Part shown: positions 43,446-52,153 of the stretch, piece after piece | Layout of the letters: every line of letters begins with the position of its first letter | Position numbering within the stretch: position 1 is the first letter of the stretch | From: Bacteroidota bacterium | GTDB lineage: Bacteria > Bacteroidota > Bacteroidia > Cytophagales > Cyclobacteriaceae | DNA: 64,000 nt | Reading direction: 5' to 3' | Assembly: GCA_016191555.1 (NCBI GenBank) | Contig: JACPVX010000054.1 | Span: 1-64,000 of the forward strand | Notes under the pieces: generated by a model | The model's database searches: none | What the model saw: the letters and a program-made list of their open reading frames with translations, nothing else | Told to the model about the DNA's origin: nothing | Made by a program: the position numbers and the translations under genes

Positions 43446-43735
43446 TTTCGCCCTGTCAGGTGTTATCACCTGACAGCTATGTTCGGTTAAATTCACATCA
43501 TCAGTTAATTTGACTCAAGATCACAGAGCGGCCACAGGTTTTTACGGCCACTATATTGAACTGGGAAAAGCTACTGGCAACGATAAATACAAAGACATTA
43601 TCATCGAAAGTTTGAGAATTATTATTACTCAAGTGCAAGATTTTATTTAATCAATGAAGATCAATTTGGATTTAAAACACATAGCCAGGCATGAGAATTC
43701 TTTCAGGTGATAACACCTGACGGGGCGAGAAAAAA
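43446..43735 (+). mobile_element. MITE-like element with hairpin inverted ends
   Basis: The left end is TTTCGCCCTGTCAGGTG, then TTAT, then CACCTGACAG (stem 43453-43462 with 43467-43476, 10 bp perfect). The right end, read in reverse, is CTCGCCCCGTCAGGTG, TTAT, CACCTGA. The ends form inverted repeats of roughly 30 bases, each containing its own hairpin. The interior of about 230 bases holds an open tail remnant at 43498-43650 and no transposase. A second copy of the first 87 bases lies at 44421. Together with copy 3 of the TAACTTCC element, it fills most of the gap 43443-43839. Confidence 0.55.
43498..43650 (+). pseudogene. C-terminal gene remnant inside the MITE-like element
   Basis: An open frame reads SSVNLTQDHRAATGFYGHYI, ELGKATGNDKYKDIIIESLR and a short hydrophobic tail, then TAA at 43648. 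It lacks a start codon and begins within the repeated left end. No family was recognised. Confidence 0.3.
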
Positions 43736-43755
43736 TTTAGCCGTCAATTAATACC

Positions 43756-43776
43756 CCTCGTCTGGCTCGGAAGTTA
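43756..43776 (-). repeat. TAACTTCCGCGCCAGACG element, copy 3 (inverted)
   Basis: On the minus strand it reads TAACTTCCGAGCCAGACGAG, one mismatch from copy 1 over the core, in opposite orientation. Confidence 0.55.
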
Positions 43777-43839
43777 CGTCCGTGACCTTACTATTTATAA
43801 GACTAAAATCAATAGTAGCAACTGTCTCAAATAAAAGCA

Positions 43840-44274
43840 ATGGAAATAAATATAGATGTAATATGTCAGGTTTATGCCGGAGAAAAATCAAAAACGACTA
43901 TTGACTTAGTTTTAAATACATTCATTCCGAAATATGAAAAGTTAAACTTAGATTTTGCTTCTCAGTTAGAGAATGAAGAATATGTTTTTAAAACAGAGGA
44001 TGAGCGGATTAACTATTTTATAGAGAATAGAGATCTTGCACAGACGTTTTATTGGAATCAATACCAAGACAATCCAGACAAAATTATGGTTGGTGTAAAC
44101 ATCACCAGAGACAACAAACTAATTGTGAGTTTGACTTTTGATGGCAATGAGGAAACTGAAAAAATGTATTTTAAAAAACTGAAAGAACTTTTGCGATCAG
44201 ATATTGGCGTAGTATCACATATTATTCCAGCAGAGTATGATAACGGTCAAGACTTTGTAAAAAAATACGGATAA
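43840..44274 (+). CDS. Small cytoplasmic protein of unknown function
   Basis: This 144-residue, acidic, AT-rich protein has no signal peptide or membrane segment. It has YEKLNLDFASQLENEEYVF, FIENRDLAQTFYWNQYQDNP and VGVNITRDNKLIVSLTFDGN. Size, composition and position among an Imm35-like gene and repeats fit an immunity protein, but no family was recognised. It is followed 49 bases later by copy 3 of the 45-bp repeat. Confidence 0.55.
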   Translation: MEINIDVICQVYAGEKSKTTIDLVLNTFIPKYEKLNLDFASQLENEEYVFKTEDERINYFIENRDLAQTFYWNQYQDNPDKIMVGVNITRDNKLIVSLTFDGNEETEKMYFKKLKELLRSDIGVVSHIIPAEYDNGQDFVKKYG

Positions 44275-44322
44275 GCCAGCTAATCATTGTCCGCTGTCCG
44301 CGGAGAGTGCTTCCTCCGCCAT

Positions 44323-44369
44323 AGCCTACCGTGTCGCAGGAGTCGCACGTGTCCCAAGAAAGTGAGAAA
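44323..44369 (+). repeat. 45-bp dispersed repeat, copy 3
   Basis: TAGCCTACCGTGTCGCAGGA, GTCGCACGTGTCCCAAGAA and AGTGAG, then A-run and ATCAG. It matches copy 1 almost exactly through the core although 13.9 kb away. Confidence 0.85.
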
Positions 44370-44420
44370 AAAAATCAGTAGTAACTCATCTCCACCCTTC
44401 CCATACACCCTCCTTTTTCG

Positions 44421-44509
44421 TTTCGCCCCTGTCAGGTGTTATCACCTGACAGCTATGTTCGGTTAAATTCACATCATCAGTTAATTTGAATCATGATCAC
44501 AGAGCGGCC
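44421..44509 (+). repeat. Second copy of the MITE-like left end
   Basis: About 89 bases match 43446-43532 with one indel and two substitutions by eye. The match includes the 10-bp hairpin (44429-44438 with 44443-44452) and the end AGAGCGGCC. The match stops at AGAGCGGCC, after which the sequence is unrelated. No right end was found, so this is a partial element. Confidence 0.8.
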
Positions 44510-44651
44510 GCCCAAAAAGAAAACACTCGTATATATATAGTCGGCAGTACTGCAGTGGCTCATGCCTATCATCAACCACTTTTTTCGTTTTATTTCGTTA
44601 AATCACTAACGATATATAAACACTTAGCCACTCAGAAATCAGATTTGCCCG

Positions 44652-44985
44652 CTCACAATTTAGAATGGAGCACCCACAATTTAGAATGGAGCGCCCACAA
44701 TTTAGAATCGACCTCCCACTATTTAGAATGGAGCGCCCACTATTTAGATTTGCCTCCCCACTATTTTAAATGAAGCGCCCACTATTTTGAATTGACCGCC
44801 CACTATTTAGAATGGAGCGCCCACTATTTTGAATCGAGCGCTCACTATTTAGAGTGGAGCACCCACTATTTGTAATGACCGCCCACTATTTGTAATGACC
44901 GCCCACTATTTAGAGTCGAGCACCCACTATTTAGAGTCGAGCGCCCACTATTTAGAATGGAGCGCCAAGTATTTGTAATGAGCAT
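44652..44985 (+). repeat. Degenerate 21-bp tandem array, 16 units
   Basis: Sixteen consecutive units of 20-22 bases follow the consensus CCCACTATTTAGAATGGAGC plus G. The first 12 bases are nearly constant. The last 6-8 bases vary among a few forms (GGAGCG, CGACCT, TGACCG, CGAGCA, TTGCCT). Frames on both strands stay open only because the unit length is a multiple of three. There is no sign of a real protein. Confidence 0.9.
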
Positions 44986-45394
44986 CCTATAAGATAGAAC
45001 GATTCTAAATAGGAGATAATTGACAATAGATGGCCTGGCGTACGCGGCCTCTGCTTTTGTCGTTATTATTCCCAAAAAAAATAAAATGAACCCTGTGAAC
45101 GGATGAGATAACGGTGAAGGCCACCCCAAGGCCCTTAACTTAGCAGTGGCCCCCTTTATTTCAAATAAACACTCCTAATTATTTTTAGGCCGTATTTTTT
45201 CCCTCGGTTCATGGTGACAACTCTTGTCATTACAAAGTAGGAGGAAGCTTTTCATCAGCTATACTCCGAAAGGATAAAGTGATAGCAGGTTCCTACCCCA
45301 AAATCCGTAATTTCATGGCGCGTAATTCTCGGTCACATTCCCCGGTGACTTCCCCCCAAGAGCTGCGCAATCATCACCAAAAATATCATACAAC
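44986..45394. other. Gap between the tandem array and comEC
   Basis: No gene was recognised in these 409 bases. A small perfect hairpin (TGACAA, CTC, TTGTCA) lies at 45215-45229, and GGCCAC/GTGGCC arms lie near 45119-45151 with a 21-base loop. No clear promoter for comEC was found. Confidence 0.4.
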
Positions 45395-47470
45395 ATGTTT
45401 CGATGGATTCCATTTGCAATGGTGCGCGTCACCGCTTTCTTAGGGGTAGGAATTTTAGCCGCTATTGAGTTCCCCACCGTGCTGCACCTTGACGGGAGTA
45501 CATTTATCAACGCATTATTACTATCCATTTACGCTCTCCTCGTGCAGCTTCGCGAAGAACCCGATCGTTCAAGTGCCATTGGCATAGTCGGATTGGTCAC
45601 CATCAGTTTCATCGGCTACACACTGGTGCTGATGCACACCGCGTCAAACGATTTAACGCACTTTATGCATGAAAGAGACTCCATTCAATCCTACATAGCC
45701 ATCGTTCGCAGTGTGCCGCAGGAAAAAACAAAAAGTTGGAAAGTAGAAATAGAAGTGCAAGCGATCAGAACCGAATCATGGCAAGCCGCTGACGGAAAAG
45801 TGTTGCTCTATGTCTCCAGCGACTCGTTACCACTGCAGTGGAATTATGGCGATCAGGTATTGATAAAGCATGCGCCCGTTCTTATAAAAGAACCTGCCAA
45901 TCCCGGTGAGTTCGATTACAAGCGGTTTCTAAGTTTTAAGAATATCTATCATCAACATTTTGTAAAACCAAGTGAAGTGCAGTGGCTCGCTCCGCCCAAG
46001 CGCAAAGGATTTATTTATTATTCGCACCGCATGCGCGCCTGGGCTTCAAGTCAAATCAATCGCTACGTGCATGATACGCAATCGCAGGCGATCGCTTCTG
46101 CATTAGTGCTCGGTGTAACCGATGGCTTGGATAATGATTTGCTCAATGCGTATGCGGCAAGCGGAGCCATGCATGTGCTGGCGGTTTCCGGTTTACATGT
46201 TGGCATCATTTACGCGCTCTTACTTTTTCTTCTCAAGCCTTTCGGCAAATTTCGCGGCAGCGCTTGGCTCACAGCGGGAATCAGTTTGGTTTGTTTGTGG
46301 AGCTTCGCATTCATTACCGGATTGTCGCCATCCGTGCTGCGGGCAGTTACCATGTTTTCGTTTGTGGCATTGGCAAAACCGTTTGCACATCGCACCAATA
46401 TCTATAACACACTGGCGGCTTCGGCATTTGTATTGTTGCTATACAATCCATATCTCATCATGTCGGTAGGGTTTCAACTTTCGTATCTGGCCGTATTGGG
46501 CATTGTCTACTTACAACGCCCGATTTACAATGGGTGGGAAGTGAAGTCGCGTGTAGGCGATTGGATTTGGCAAATCACATGTGTTTCCTTGGCTGCACAG
46601 ATCGCCACTTTCTCGTTGGGACTTTTATACTTCCATCAATTTCCGGTTTACTTTTTAGTGTCTAATCTTTTTGTGATTCCGCTTTCTACAGGCGTGCTGT
46701 CGTTGGGAATCATCTTGCTTTGCTTTTCGTGGATGACGCCTTTGGCAACCGTACTGGGCAAGATGTTAAGCGCACTTATTTACTTGCTCAACCAAACGGT
46801 GTTTCTCACCGAGAAATTACCACTTAGTTTAATCAACGATATTTATATTACCACGTGGCAATGCTGGTTGCTGATGGGCATGTTGCTGGGAGTATTGATG
46901 GTTTTTGAGTGGCGGACGCTGAGCGGCCTTTATGTGGCACTCCTTTGCGGGATAGGTTTCAACACGATACAATGGAATCAGTATCTAACTGAGAAAACCG
47001 AAAAACAATGGGTGGTCTATGCCATCCGGGGGCATCGCGCGATGGATTTTATTTCGGATGGACAAGCGCGTTTCGTAGCAGACACTTCCTTATTGAAGGA
47101 TCCGGAGAAAATTCGATTTCATATCCGACCCAACCGATTGATGCATGGCGTGCAATTGATACGCACCGATTCAACTTTAGCAACGGAAAGCAACGGCTTG
47201 GCTTACACGTGGTGGCAAAATAAGTTGATCACCCAAATCGATTGTTCTGCGGTTGTGTTGCCCGAGCAATGGAATACAGATTACCTGGTGGTGAGCTGCA
47301 ATGCATTGGATATACGAAAGATCAGAAAAGAACAAATTGGAATGATTGTACTGGACGGCAGCAACACACAAAACTATTGCAACAAGTTGATTAAGTTTGC
47401 CAAAGAAAAAGAACTGCCGATGTACTCGGTGCTTCATCAAGGTGCATTTATATTAACTGAATCAAAATGA
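45395..47470 (+). CDS. ComEC/Rec2-family competence channel protein
   Basis: This 691-residue membrane protein has a DUF4131-type N-terminal part (residues 25-200). The Competence domain follows, with NAYAASGAMHVLAVSGLHVG and many membrane helices (residues 215-520), including ITGLSPSVLRAVTMFSFVAL and MSVGFQLSYLAVLGIVYLQR. ComEC forms the inner-membrane channel for single-stranded DNA uptake. The last 170 residues stand where other ComEC proteins carry a metallo-beta-lactamase domain, but no HxHxDH motif is visible. The stop overlaps the next start (ATGA). Confidence 0.88.
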   Translation: MFRWIPFAMVRVTAFLGVGILAAIEFPTVLHLDGSTFINALLLSIYALLVQLREEPDRSSAIGIVGLVTISFIGYTLVLMHTASNDLTHFMHERDSIQSYIAIVRSVPQEKTKSWKVEIEVQAIRTESWQAADGKVLLYVSSDSLPLQWNYGDQVLIKHAPVLIKEPANPGEFDYKRFLSFKNIYHQHFVKPSEVQWLAPPKRKGFIYYSHRMRAWASSQINRYVHDTQSQAIASALVLGVTDGLDNDLLNAYAASGAMHVLAVSGLHVGIIYALLLFLLKPFGKFRGSAWLTAGISLVCLWSFAFITGLSPSVLRAVTMFSFVALAKPFAHRTNIYNTLAASAFVLLLYNPYLIMSVGFQLSYLAVLGIVYLQRPIYNGWEVKSRVGDWIWQITCVSLAAQIATFSLGLLYFHQFPVYFLVSNLFVIPLSTGVLSLGIILLCFSWMTPLATVLGKMLSALIYLLNQTVFLTEKLPLSLINDIYITTWQCWLLMGMLLGVLMVFEWRTLSGLYVALLCGIGFNTIQWNQYLTEKTEKQWVVYAIRGHRAMDFISDGQARFVADTSLLKDPEKIRFHIRPNRLMHGVQLIRTDSTLATESNGLAYTWWQNKLITQIDCSAVVLPEQWNTDYLVVSCNALDIRKIRKEQIGMIVLDGSNTQNYCNKLIKFAKEKELPMYSVLHQGAFILTESK

Positions 47471-48240
47471 GCTTAGTACTTTATTCCAAGAACGACCGCA
47501 TCGGCTACATCACACTCAACCGCCCCGACAAACGCAATGCGCTCAGCCATGAATTGGTAGCGGAGTTAAAATCAGCCTTTGCTCAAGCCGAGGCAGATGA
47601 CGATGTAAAAGTAATTGTGTTGAAAGCCAATGGCGATGCCTTTTGTGCCGGTGCAGATCTGGCTTATTTACAACAACTGCAACACTTCTCATTTGAAGAA
47701 AACAAAGCCGACTCGCATCATCTGAGAGAATTGTTCTTGCAAATCTATCAGCTAAAGAAAGTGGTGATTGCACAAGTGCAGGGACATGCCTTGGCAGGTG
47801 GTTGTGGACTGGCCACCGTTTGTGATTTTGTTTTTGCCGTGCCGGAAGCGAAGTTTGGTTATACCGAAGTGCGCATCGGTTTTATTCCAGCCATGGTCTT
47901 AATATTCTTAATCCGTAAAATAGGCGAACAAAAAGCGAGGCAATTGTTACTTACCGCAGATTTGATACAAGGTGCTGCTGCGAAAGAGATGGGATTGGTA
48001 TCTACACTTGTGGAAAAGGAAGCGCTCGACCAAACAGTGAATGAATTTGCGAACAAACTGATTGTTTCCAATTCCGGTCGCTCCATGCAAATCACGAAGC
48101 AAATGATAGGCGAAGTGCAATCGATGAGTTTGCAAGATGCACTAAACTACGCAGCAACGATGAACGCACATGCCCGCGCCACAGACGATTGCAAAAACGG
48201 TATTGCGGCATTTCTCGAAAAAAGAGAATTGAAATGGTAA
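47467..48240 (+). CDS. Enoyl-CoA hydratase/isomerase family protein
   Basis: This 257-residue crotonase-fold protein has the oxyanion-hole segments AFCAGADLAYLQQLQ and VQGHALAGGCGLATVCDFVF, and the later FGYTEVRIGFIPAM. It resembles methylglutaconyl-CoA hydratases of leucine breakdown, but the exact substrate is not set by the sequence. It is translationally coupled to comEC by a 4-base overlap, which is unlikely to reflect a shared role. Confidence 0.88.
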   Translation: MSLVLYSKNDRIGYITLNRPDKRNALSHELVAELKSAFAQAEADDDVKVIVLKANGDAFCAGADLAYLQQLQHFSFEENKADSHHLRELFLQIYQLKKVVIAQVQGHALAGGCGLATVCDFVFAVPEAKFGYTEVRIGFIPAMVLIFLIRKIGEQKARQLLLTADLIQGAAAKEMGLVSTLVEKEALDQTVNEFANKLIVSNSGRSMQITKQMIGEVQSMSLQDALNYAATMNAHARATDDCKNGIAAFLEKRELKW

Positions 48241-48341
48241 ATAAAATTACGTGTAAATTACCTGCCACCTGTTTCTTTGAAATATTTTGAGTAGTATCGA
48301 AACCATACAATCGAAATTGACCACCAAAACTTCCCAATAAA

Positions 48342-49199
48342 ATGAAAAGAACATTGATTTTAGTTTTCCTTTTTCTTTCCGTAACGATCAGTTATGCCCA
48401 AAACTATACGGGCGACAGCTGGGCGCAAGCAAAGGCAAAAGGAGCAGGCACGATTTCCGTAGCGTATGTGGAAACATTCGGGTTTGTCTATAAAGACGGA
48501 GACAAACTAACTGGCGTATGTGTCGATATTCTCAACGACTTTACCAAGTATGTGAAAGACACCAAAGGTGTATCGCTCGACATAAAGTTTGTGGGCGATG
48601 GTTCATCCTTCAAAGGAATGTACGAGAAAGTGAAGTCTTCTTCCGGTGGCGTATTTGGTTTGGGAAACATTACCATCACTGAGCCACGCAAGAAAGAAGT
48701 GAAGTTCAGTCCGCCTTTCATCACCAACCTGGCCTTTCTCATTACACAAAATAACGTAGCCACACTAACGAAGATGGAAGACATTGCCACCACCTTCGGT
48801 AAGCTTACGGCCTACACCGCACAAGGAACAATCAATGAGAAACGCATCAATGAATTGAAACAAAAATATTTCCCTGCGATGAAGATCGTGACTACCGCTA
48901 CCAGTCAGGAAGTATTTGAAAAGCTCACATCCGATCCCAACGGCTTTGCTTATTTAGATTTAGCATTTTATCTGGAAGCTGTACAAAAACGCAAGTCAGT
49001 AAAGCGCCATGCCATTGGCGACAATGCTTCTGAACAATTTGGCTTCGCCATGCCCATGAACAGCGATTGGCAACCTTTATTGGAAGAGTTTTTTGAGAAG
49101 GCGAACGGAGGCTATACCAATTCAGCAGCCTATAAAACCATTCTGAAAAAGCACTTAGGCGAAATTGGAATCAAACTCTTACAATTTACCGATAAGTGA
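48342..49199 (+). CDS. Periplasmic solute-binding protein, family 3 (amino-acid type)
   Basis: This 285-residue protein has a signal peptide (MKRTLILVFLFLSVTISYAQ). The SBP_bac_3 domain has FGFVYKDGDKLTGVCVDILN, the GNITITEPRKKEVKFSPPFI signature, ITQNNVATLTKMEDI and AYTAQGTINEKRINELKQKY. No permease or ATPase genes adjoin it, so it may serve another transporter or act as a sensor or enzyme-like protein. Confidence 0.85.
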   Translation: MKRTLILVFLFLSVTISYAQNYTGDSWAQAKAKGAGTISVAYVETFGFVYKDGDKLTGVCVDILNDFTKYVKDTKGVSLDIKFVGDGSSFKGMYEKVKSSSGGVFGLGNITITEPRKKEVKFSPPFITNLAFLITQNNVATLTKMEDIATTFGKLTAYTAQGTINEKRINELKQKYFPAMKIVTTATSQEVFEKLTSDPNGFAYLDLAFYLEAVQKRKSVKRHAIGDNASEQFGFAMPMNSDWQPLLEEFFEKANGGYTNSAAYKTILKKHLGEIGIKLLQFTDK

Positions 49200-49212
49200 T
49201 TTCAAGAGTATG

Positions 49213-49220
49213 TACTTTTG
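49213..49220 (+). promoter_or_regulatory. TAnnTTTG element just before recQ
   Basis: TACTTTTG is an exact -7 match ending 4 bases before the GTG start of recQ. If it is active the recQ mRNA would be leaderless or nearly so. No -33 box is seen at the usual spacing. Confidence 0.35.
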
Positions 49221-49224
49221 AAAC

Positions 49225-51129
49225 GTGACGGCCACCGAAGTATTAAAACAATATTGGGGATACAGCTCCTTTCGCTCACCGCAAGCGGAGATCATTCAAG
49301 CAGTGGTGGAGCGCAAAGATGTATTAGCCGTGCTACCAACGGGTGGCGGCAAGTCCATTTGCTTTCAGGTTCCTGCCATGATGATGGAGGGACTGTGCAT
49401 CGTGGTTACGCCACTCATCGCCTTGATGCAAGATCAGGTAGCGCAACTTAAAAAAGTGGGCATTCCGGCAATTGCTATACACTCCGGCTTAAGTCATGGT
49501 GAGATTGACATTCTGTTAGACAATTGCGTCTACGGCCAGCAGAAGTTTTTGTATGTCTCACCCGAACGATTAAAGACAGAGTTGTTTCGGGTGCGCTTTC
49601 AAAAGATGAATGTGAGCCTGATCGCGATTGACGAGGCGCATTGTATATCGCAATGGGGCTACGACTTTCGCCCGCCTTATTTAGAGATTGCAGAGCTGCG
49701 CGAACTAAAACCGGAAGTGCCCTTCATCGCCCTGACGGCTTCGGCAACAGAACAAGTGCGAAAGGATATCATGGAGAAGTTGCAGTTTCGGAATGCAGCG
49801 GTTTTTCAAGTAAGCTTTGCGCGAAAGAATTTTTCACTCGTGGTGCGCAACACCGAAGTGAAGGAGAAGAAGTTGGTAGAAATACTCACGAAAGTTCCGG
49901 GCTCTGCCATTGTGTATGTGCGCTCGCGCAAGTCGACACAAGCCATTGCTCAATATCTTCAACGCAACCGAATTTCAGCCACGTTTTACCATGCAGGTTT
50001 GCATTTCGATGAACGCACCACCCGCCAGCGCGAGTGGTTGAACGATACGTTCAGAGTGATGGTGGCCACCAATGCATTTGGCATGGGCATCAACAAATCC
50101 GATGTGCGCACGGTCATTCATTTAGATCTTCCGGAGAATCTGGAATCCTATTATCAAGAAGCGGGTCGGGCAGGGCGCGATGGTAAACAAGCATACGCCA
50201 CTATTTTGTTTCACCCAACGGATGCAGAATCACTACGCTCGAAGGCGGAGCAAGCGTATCCCACTTTCGATTATCTGAAGAAGATATACCAGGCACTGGC
50301 GAATCATTTTCAGGTGGCTATCCATGCCGGACAAGGCGAAAGCTATGATTTTGACATGGAGCAATTCGCGAAGAAGTTTTCGTTCAAGCCTTCGGCTATT
50401 TATCCTGCGCTAAAGCGATTGGAAGAAGCGGGGTTGCTGCAATTCAACGAGAGTTTCTATCATCCCTCCCGATTACACTTCTCAGCTGATAAAACGAAAC
50501 TCTACGAGTTTCAGGTGGCGCATGCGCGCTTTGATCCAATCATCAAAATGATGTTGCGATTATACGGAGGCGAGTTGTATACCGATTTCGTTCAGATATC
50601 AGAAAGCCAATTGGCCGTAGCGCTGAAGATCAATGTGGCCGAAGTGAAATTAGTTTTACAACAGCTCCATCAACTACAGTTGCTCATTTACAGTCCGGTC
50701 CGCGATTCACCTCAGGTGATTTTTGTTATTCCACGGCAGGATGAACATTTGTTAGTGGTCGACAAGTTTAAGTTAGAATCCAGACGTAAATTAAATTTAG
50801 AAAAGACAGACAGGATGATTCAATATGCCGAGCAAGATACCACCTGCCGCATGTTATTTATTCAAGACTATTTCAACGAATCATCCGATACGGCTTGTGG
50901 CGTGTGCGATGTGTGTTATGCGAAGAAGAAACGCACCAACTTAAAATCATTGAAAGAGTTTGAAGATCAAATTCGATTTTTTTTGGCGCAACAACCGCTG
51001 TCACCCGAAAGTTTGGTCGAAGCAGTTGCCCCCGAAGACGAAGAATTGTTTTTAGATGCAGTGCGGGAAATGGTAGATAGCAATCAGCTATTTTATGATG
51101 AACATTGGCTGTTGCACTTGAAGAAATAG
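49225..51129 (+). CDS. recQ: ATP-dependent DNA helicase RecQ
   Basis: This 634-residue SF2 3'-5' helicase starts at GTG 49225; the family N-terminus (LKQYWGYSSFRSPQAEII) begins six residues later. Walker A is PTGGGKS at 38-44 and DEAH is at 136-139. The second RecA domain has IVYVRSRKSTQAIAQYLQ, ATNAFGMGINKSDVRTVIHL and YYQEAGRAGRDG. Zinc-binding cysteines are seen around YAEQDTTCRMLF and DTACGVCDVC, then a winged helix. A classic HRDC domain is not evident at the end. It works in recombination repair and replication restart. Confidence 0.95.
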   Translation: MTATEVLKQYWGYSSFRSPQAEIIQAVVERKDVLAVLPTGGGKSICFQVPAMMMEGLCIVVTPLIALMQDQVAQLKKVGIPAIAIHSGLSHGEIDILLDNCVYGQQKFLYVSPERLKTELFRVRFQKMNVSLIAIDEAHCISQWGYDFRPPYLEIAELRELKPEVPFIALTASATEQVRKDIMEKLQFRNAAVFQVSFARKNFSLVVRNTEVKEKKLVEILTKVPGSAIVYVRSRKSTQAIAQYLQRNRISATFYHAGLHFDERTTRQREWLNDTFRVMVATNAFGMGINKSDVRTVIHLDLPENLESYYQEAGRAGRDGKQAYATILFHPTDAESLRSKAEQAYPTFDYLKKIYQALANHFQVAIHAGQGESYDFDMEQFAKKFSFKPSAIYPALKRLEEAGLLQFNESFYHPSRLHFSADKTKLYEFQVAHARFDPIIKMMLRLYGGELYTDFVQISESQLAVALKINVAEVKLVLQQLHQLQLLIYSPVRDSPQVIFVIPRQDEHLLVVDKFKLESRRKLNLEKTDRMIQYAEQDTTCRMLFIQDYFNESSDTACGVCDVCYAKKKRTNLKSLKEFEDQIRFFLAQQPLSPESLVEAVAPEDEELFLDAVREMVDSNQLFYDEHWLLHLKK

Positions 51130-51141
51130 TTATTTTGCACG

Positions 51142-52116
51142 ATGGCTCATCAAGCTCCTAAATATTCTGTCATTGTACCGGTTTATAATCGTCCGCAAGA
51201 AGTAGAAGAATTATTGGCGAGCTTATGCCGCCAGCAGTTCACCAATTTTGAAGTGATTGTGATAGAAGACGGATCTTCGGTGCCCTGCAAAGAAGTAGTA
51301 GAGCGTTACGCGAATCAACTCACTATTCATTATTTCTTTAAAGCAAATTCCGGTCCCGGCCCCAGCCGAAATGTAGGTTTTGAAAAAGCAAGCGGAGATT
51401 ACTTTGTTGTTTTTGATAGCGACTGTGTGGTACCCGAAACTTATTTACAGGCGGTAGAAAGTTTTTTAGGTACTCATGATATCGATGGATGGGGTGGCCC
51501 CGATCAGGGACATGCTAGTTTCACCACCTTGCAGCAAGCGATGGCCTACACGATGTCTTCATTTCTTACCACGGGAGGAATTCGCGGTGGAAAGAGAAAA
51601 ATAGGATTTTACCAGGCACGAAGCTTCAACATGGGGCTGAGTAGAAACGCTTGGCTGAAGACAGCGGGATTTCAATTTGATCGGTTAGCAGAAGATATTG
51701 AGTTGAGCGTGCGCATGCGCAAACTAAATTTGCGTGTCGAGTTGATTCCGGATGCATTCGTTTACCATAAGCGCAGAACGTCTTTCAAACAGTTCTTTTT
51801 TCAAGTCGCAAACTTCGGCCGGGGAAGAATACTGGTGGGCGCCAAACATCCCGGAGAAGTGAAGTGGGTGCATTGGTTTCCGGCATTTTTTACCATTGGC
51901 TTTCTCGTTACGTTACTCAGCCCATTGGTGTCGCCTTTCGGGTTTTATCTGTATGCGTTGGGCTTGTTTTATCTGCTCATCTTATTTGTAGATGCGCTCC
52001 GCGTGACAAAATCCTTGCCGGTAGCCTTGCTAAGTGTGCCTTCCGCCATCATTCAATTAACAGGCTATGGACTTGGTTTTTTAGCCCAAAAACTAAAAAC
52101 CTTACATAATCCCTAA
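51142..52116 (+). CDS. Glycosyltransferase family 2 protein
   Basis: This 324-residue GT-A protein has YSVIVPVYNRPQEVEELLAS, the metal-binding YFVVFDSDCVVPETY, the acceptor-site FDRLAEDIELSVRMRKLN, and two C-terminal membrane segments (FFTIGFLVTLLSPLVSPFGF, YALGLFYLLILFVDAL). It probably works at the cytoplasmic face of the membrane on a cell-surface polysaccharide or lipid. It starts 12 bases after recQ. Confidence 0.92.
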   Translation: MAHQAPKYSVIVPVYNRPQEVEELLASLCRQQFTNFEVIVIEDGSSVPCKEVVERYANQLTIHYFFKANSGPGPSRNVGFEKASGDYFVVFDSDCVVPETYLQAVESFLGTHDIDGWGGPDQGHASFTTLQQAMAYTMSSFLTTGGIRGGKRKIGFYQARSFNMGLSRNAWLKTAGFQFDRLAEDIELSVRMRKLNLRVELIPDAFVYHKRRTSFKQFFFQVANFGRGRILVGAKHPGEVKWVHWFPAFFTIGFLVTLLSPLVSPFGFYLYALGLFYLLILFVDALRVTKSLPVALLSVPSAIIQLTGYGLGFLAQKLKTLHNP

Positions 52117-52153
52117 GCGGGGATTTTCAAATTGTCCCTATTATTCTTGAAGA

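Noticed and set aside
44652-44985. CRISPR-like array
   Set aside because: The period is only 20-22 bases, the variable halves are 6-8 bases and recur among units, and no cas genes are near.
44486-45129. Open frames on both strands across the tandem array (44486-44773 plus, 44866-45129 minus)
   Set aside because: They are open only because the repeat unit is 21 bases. The peptides are monotonous repeats with no recognisable start context.
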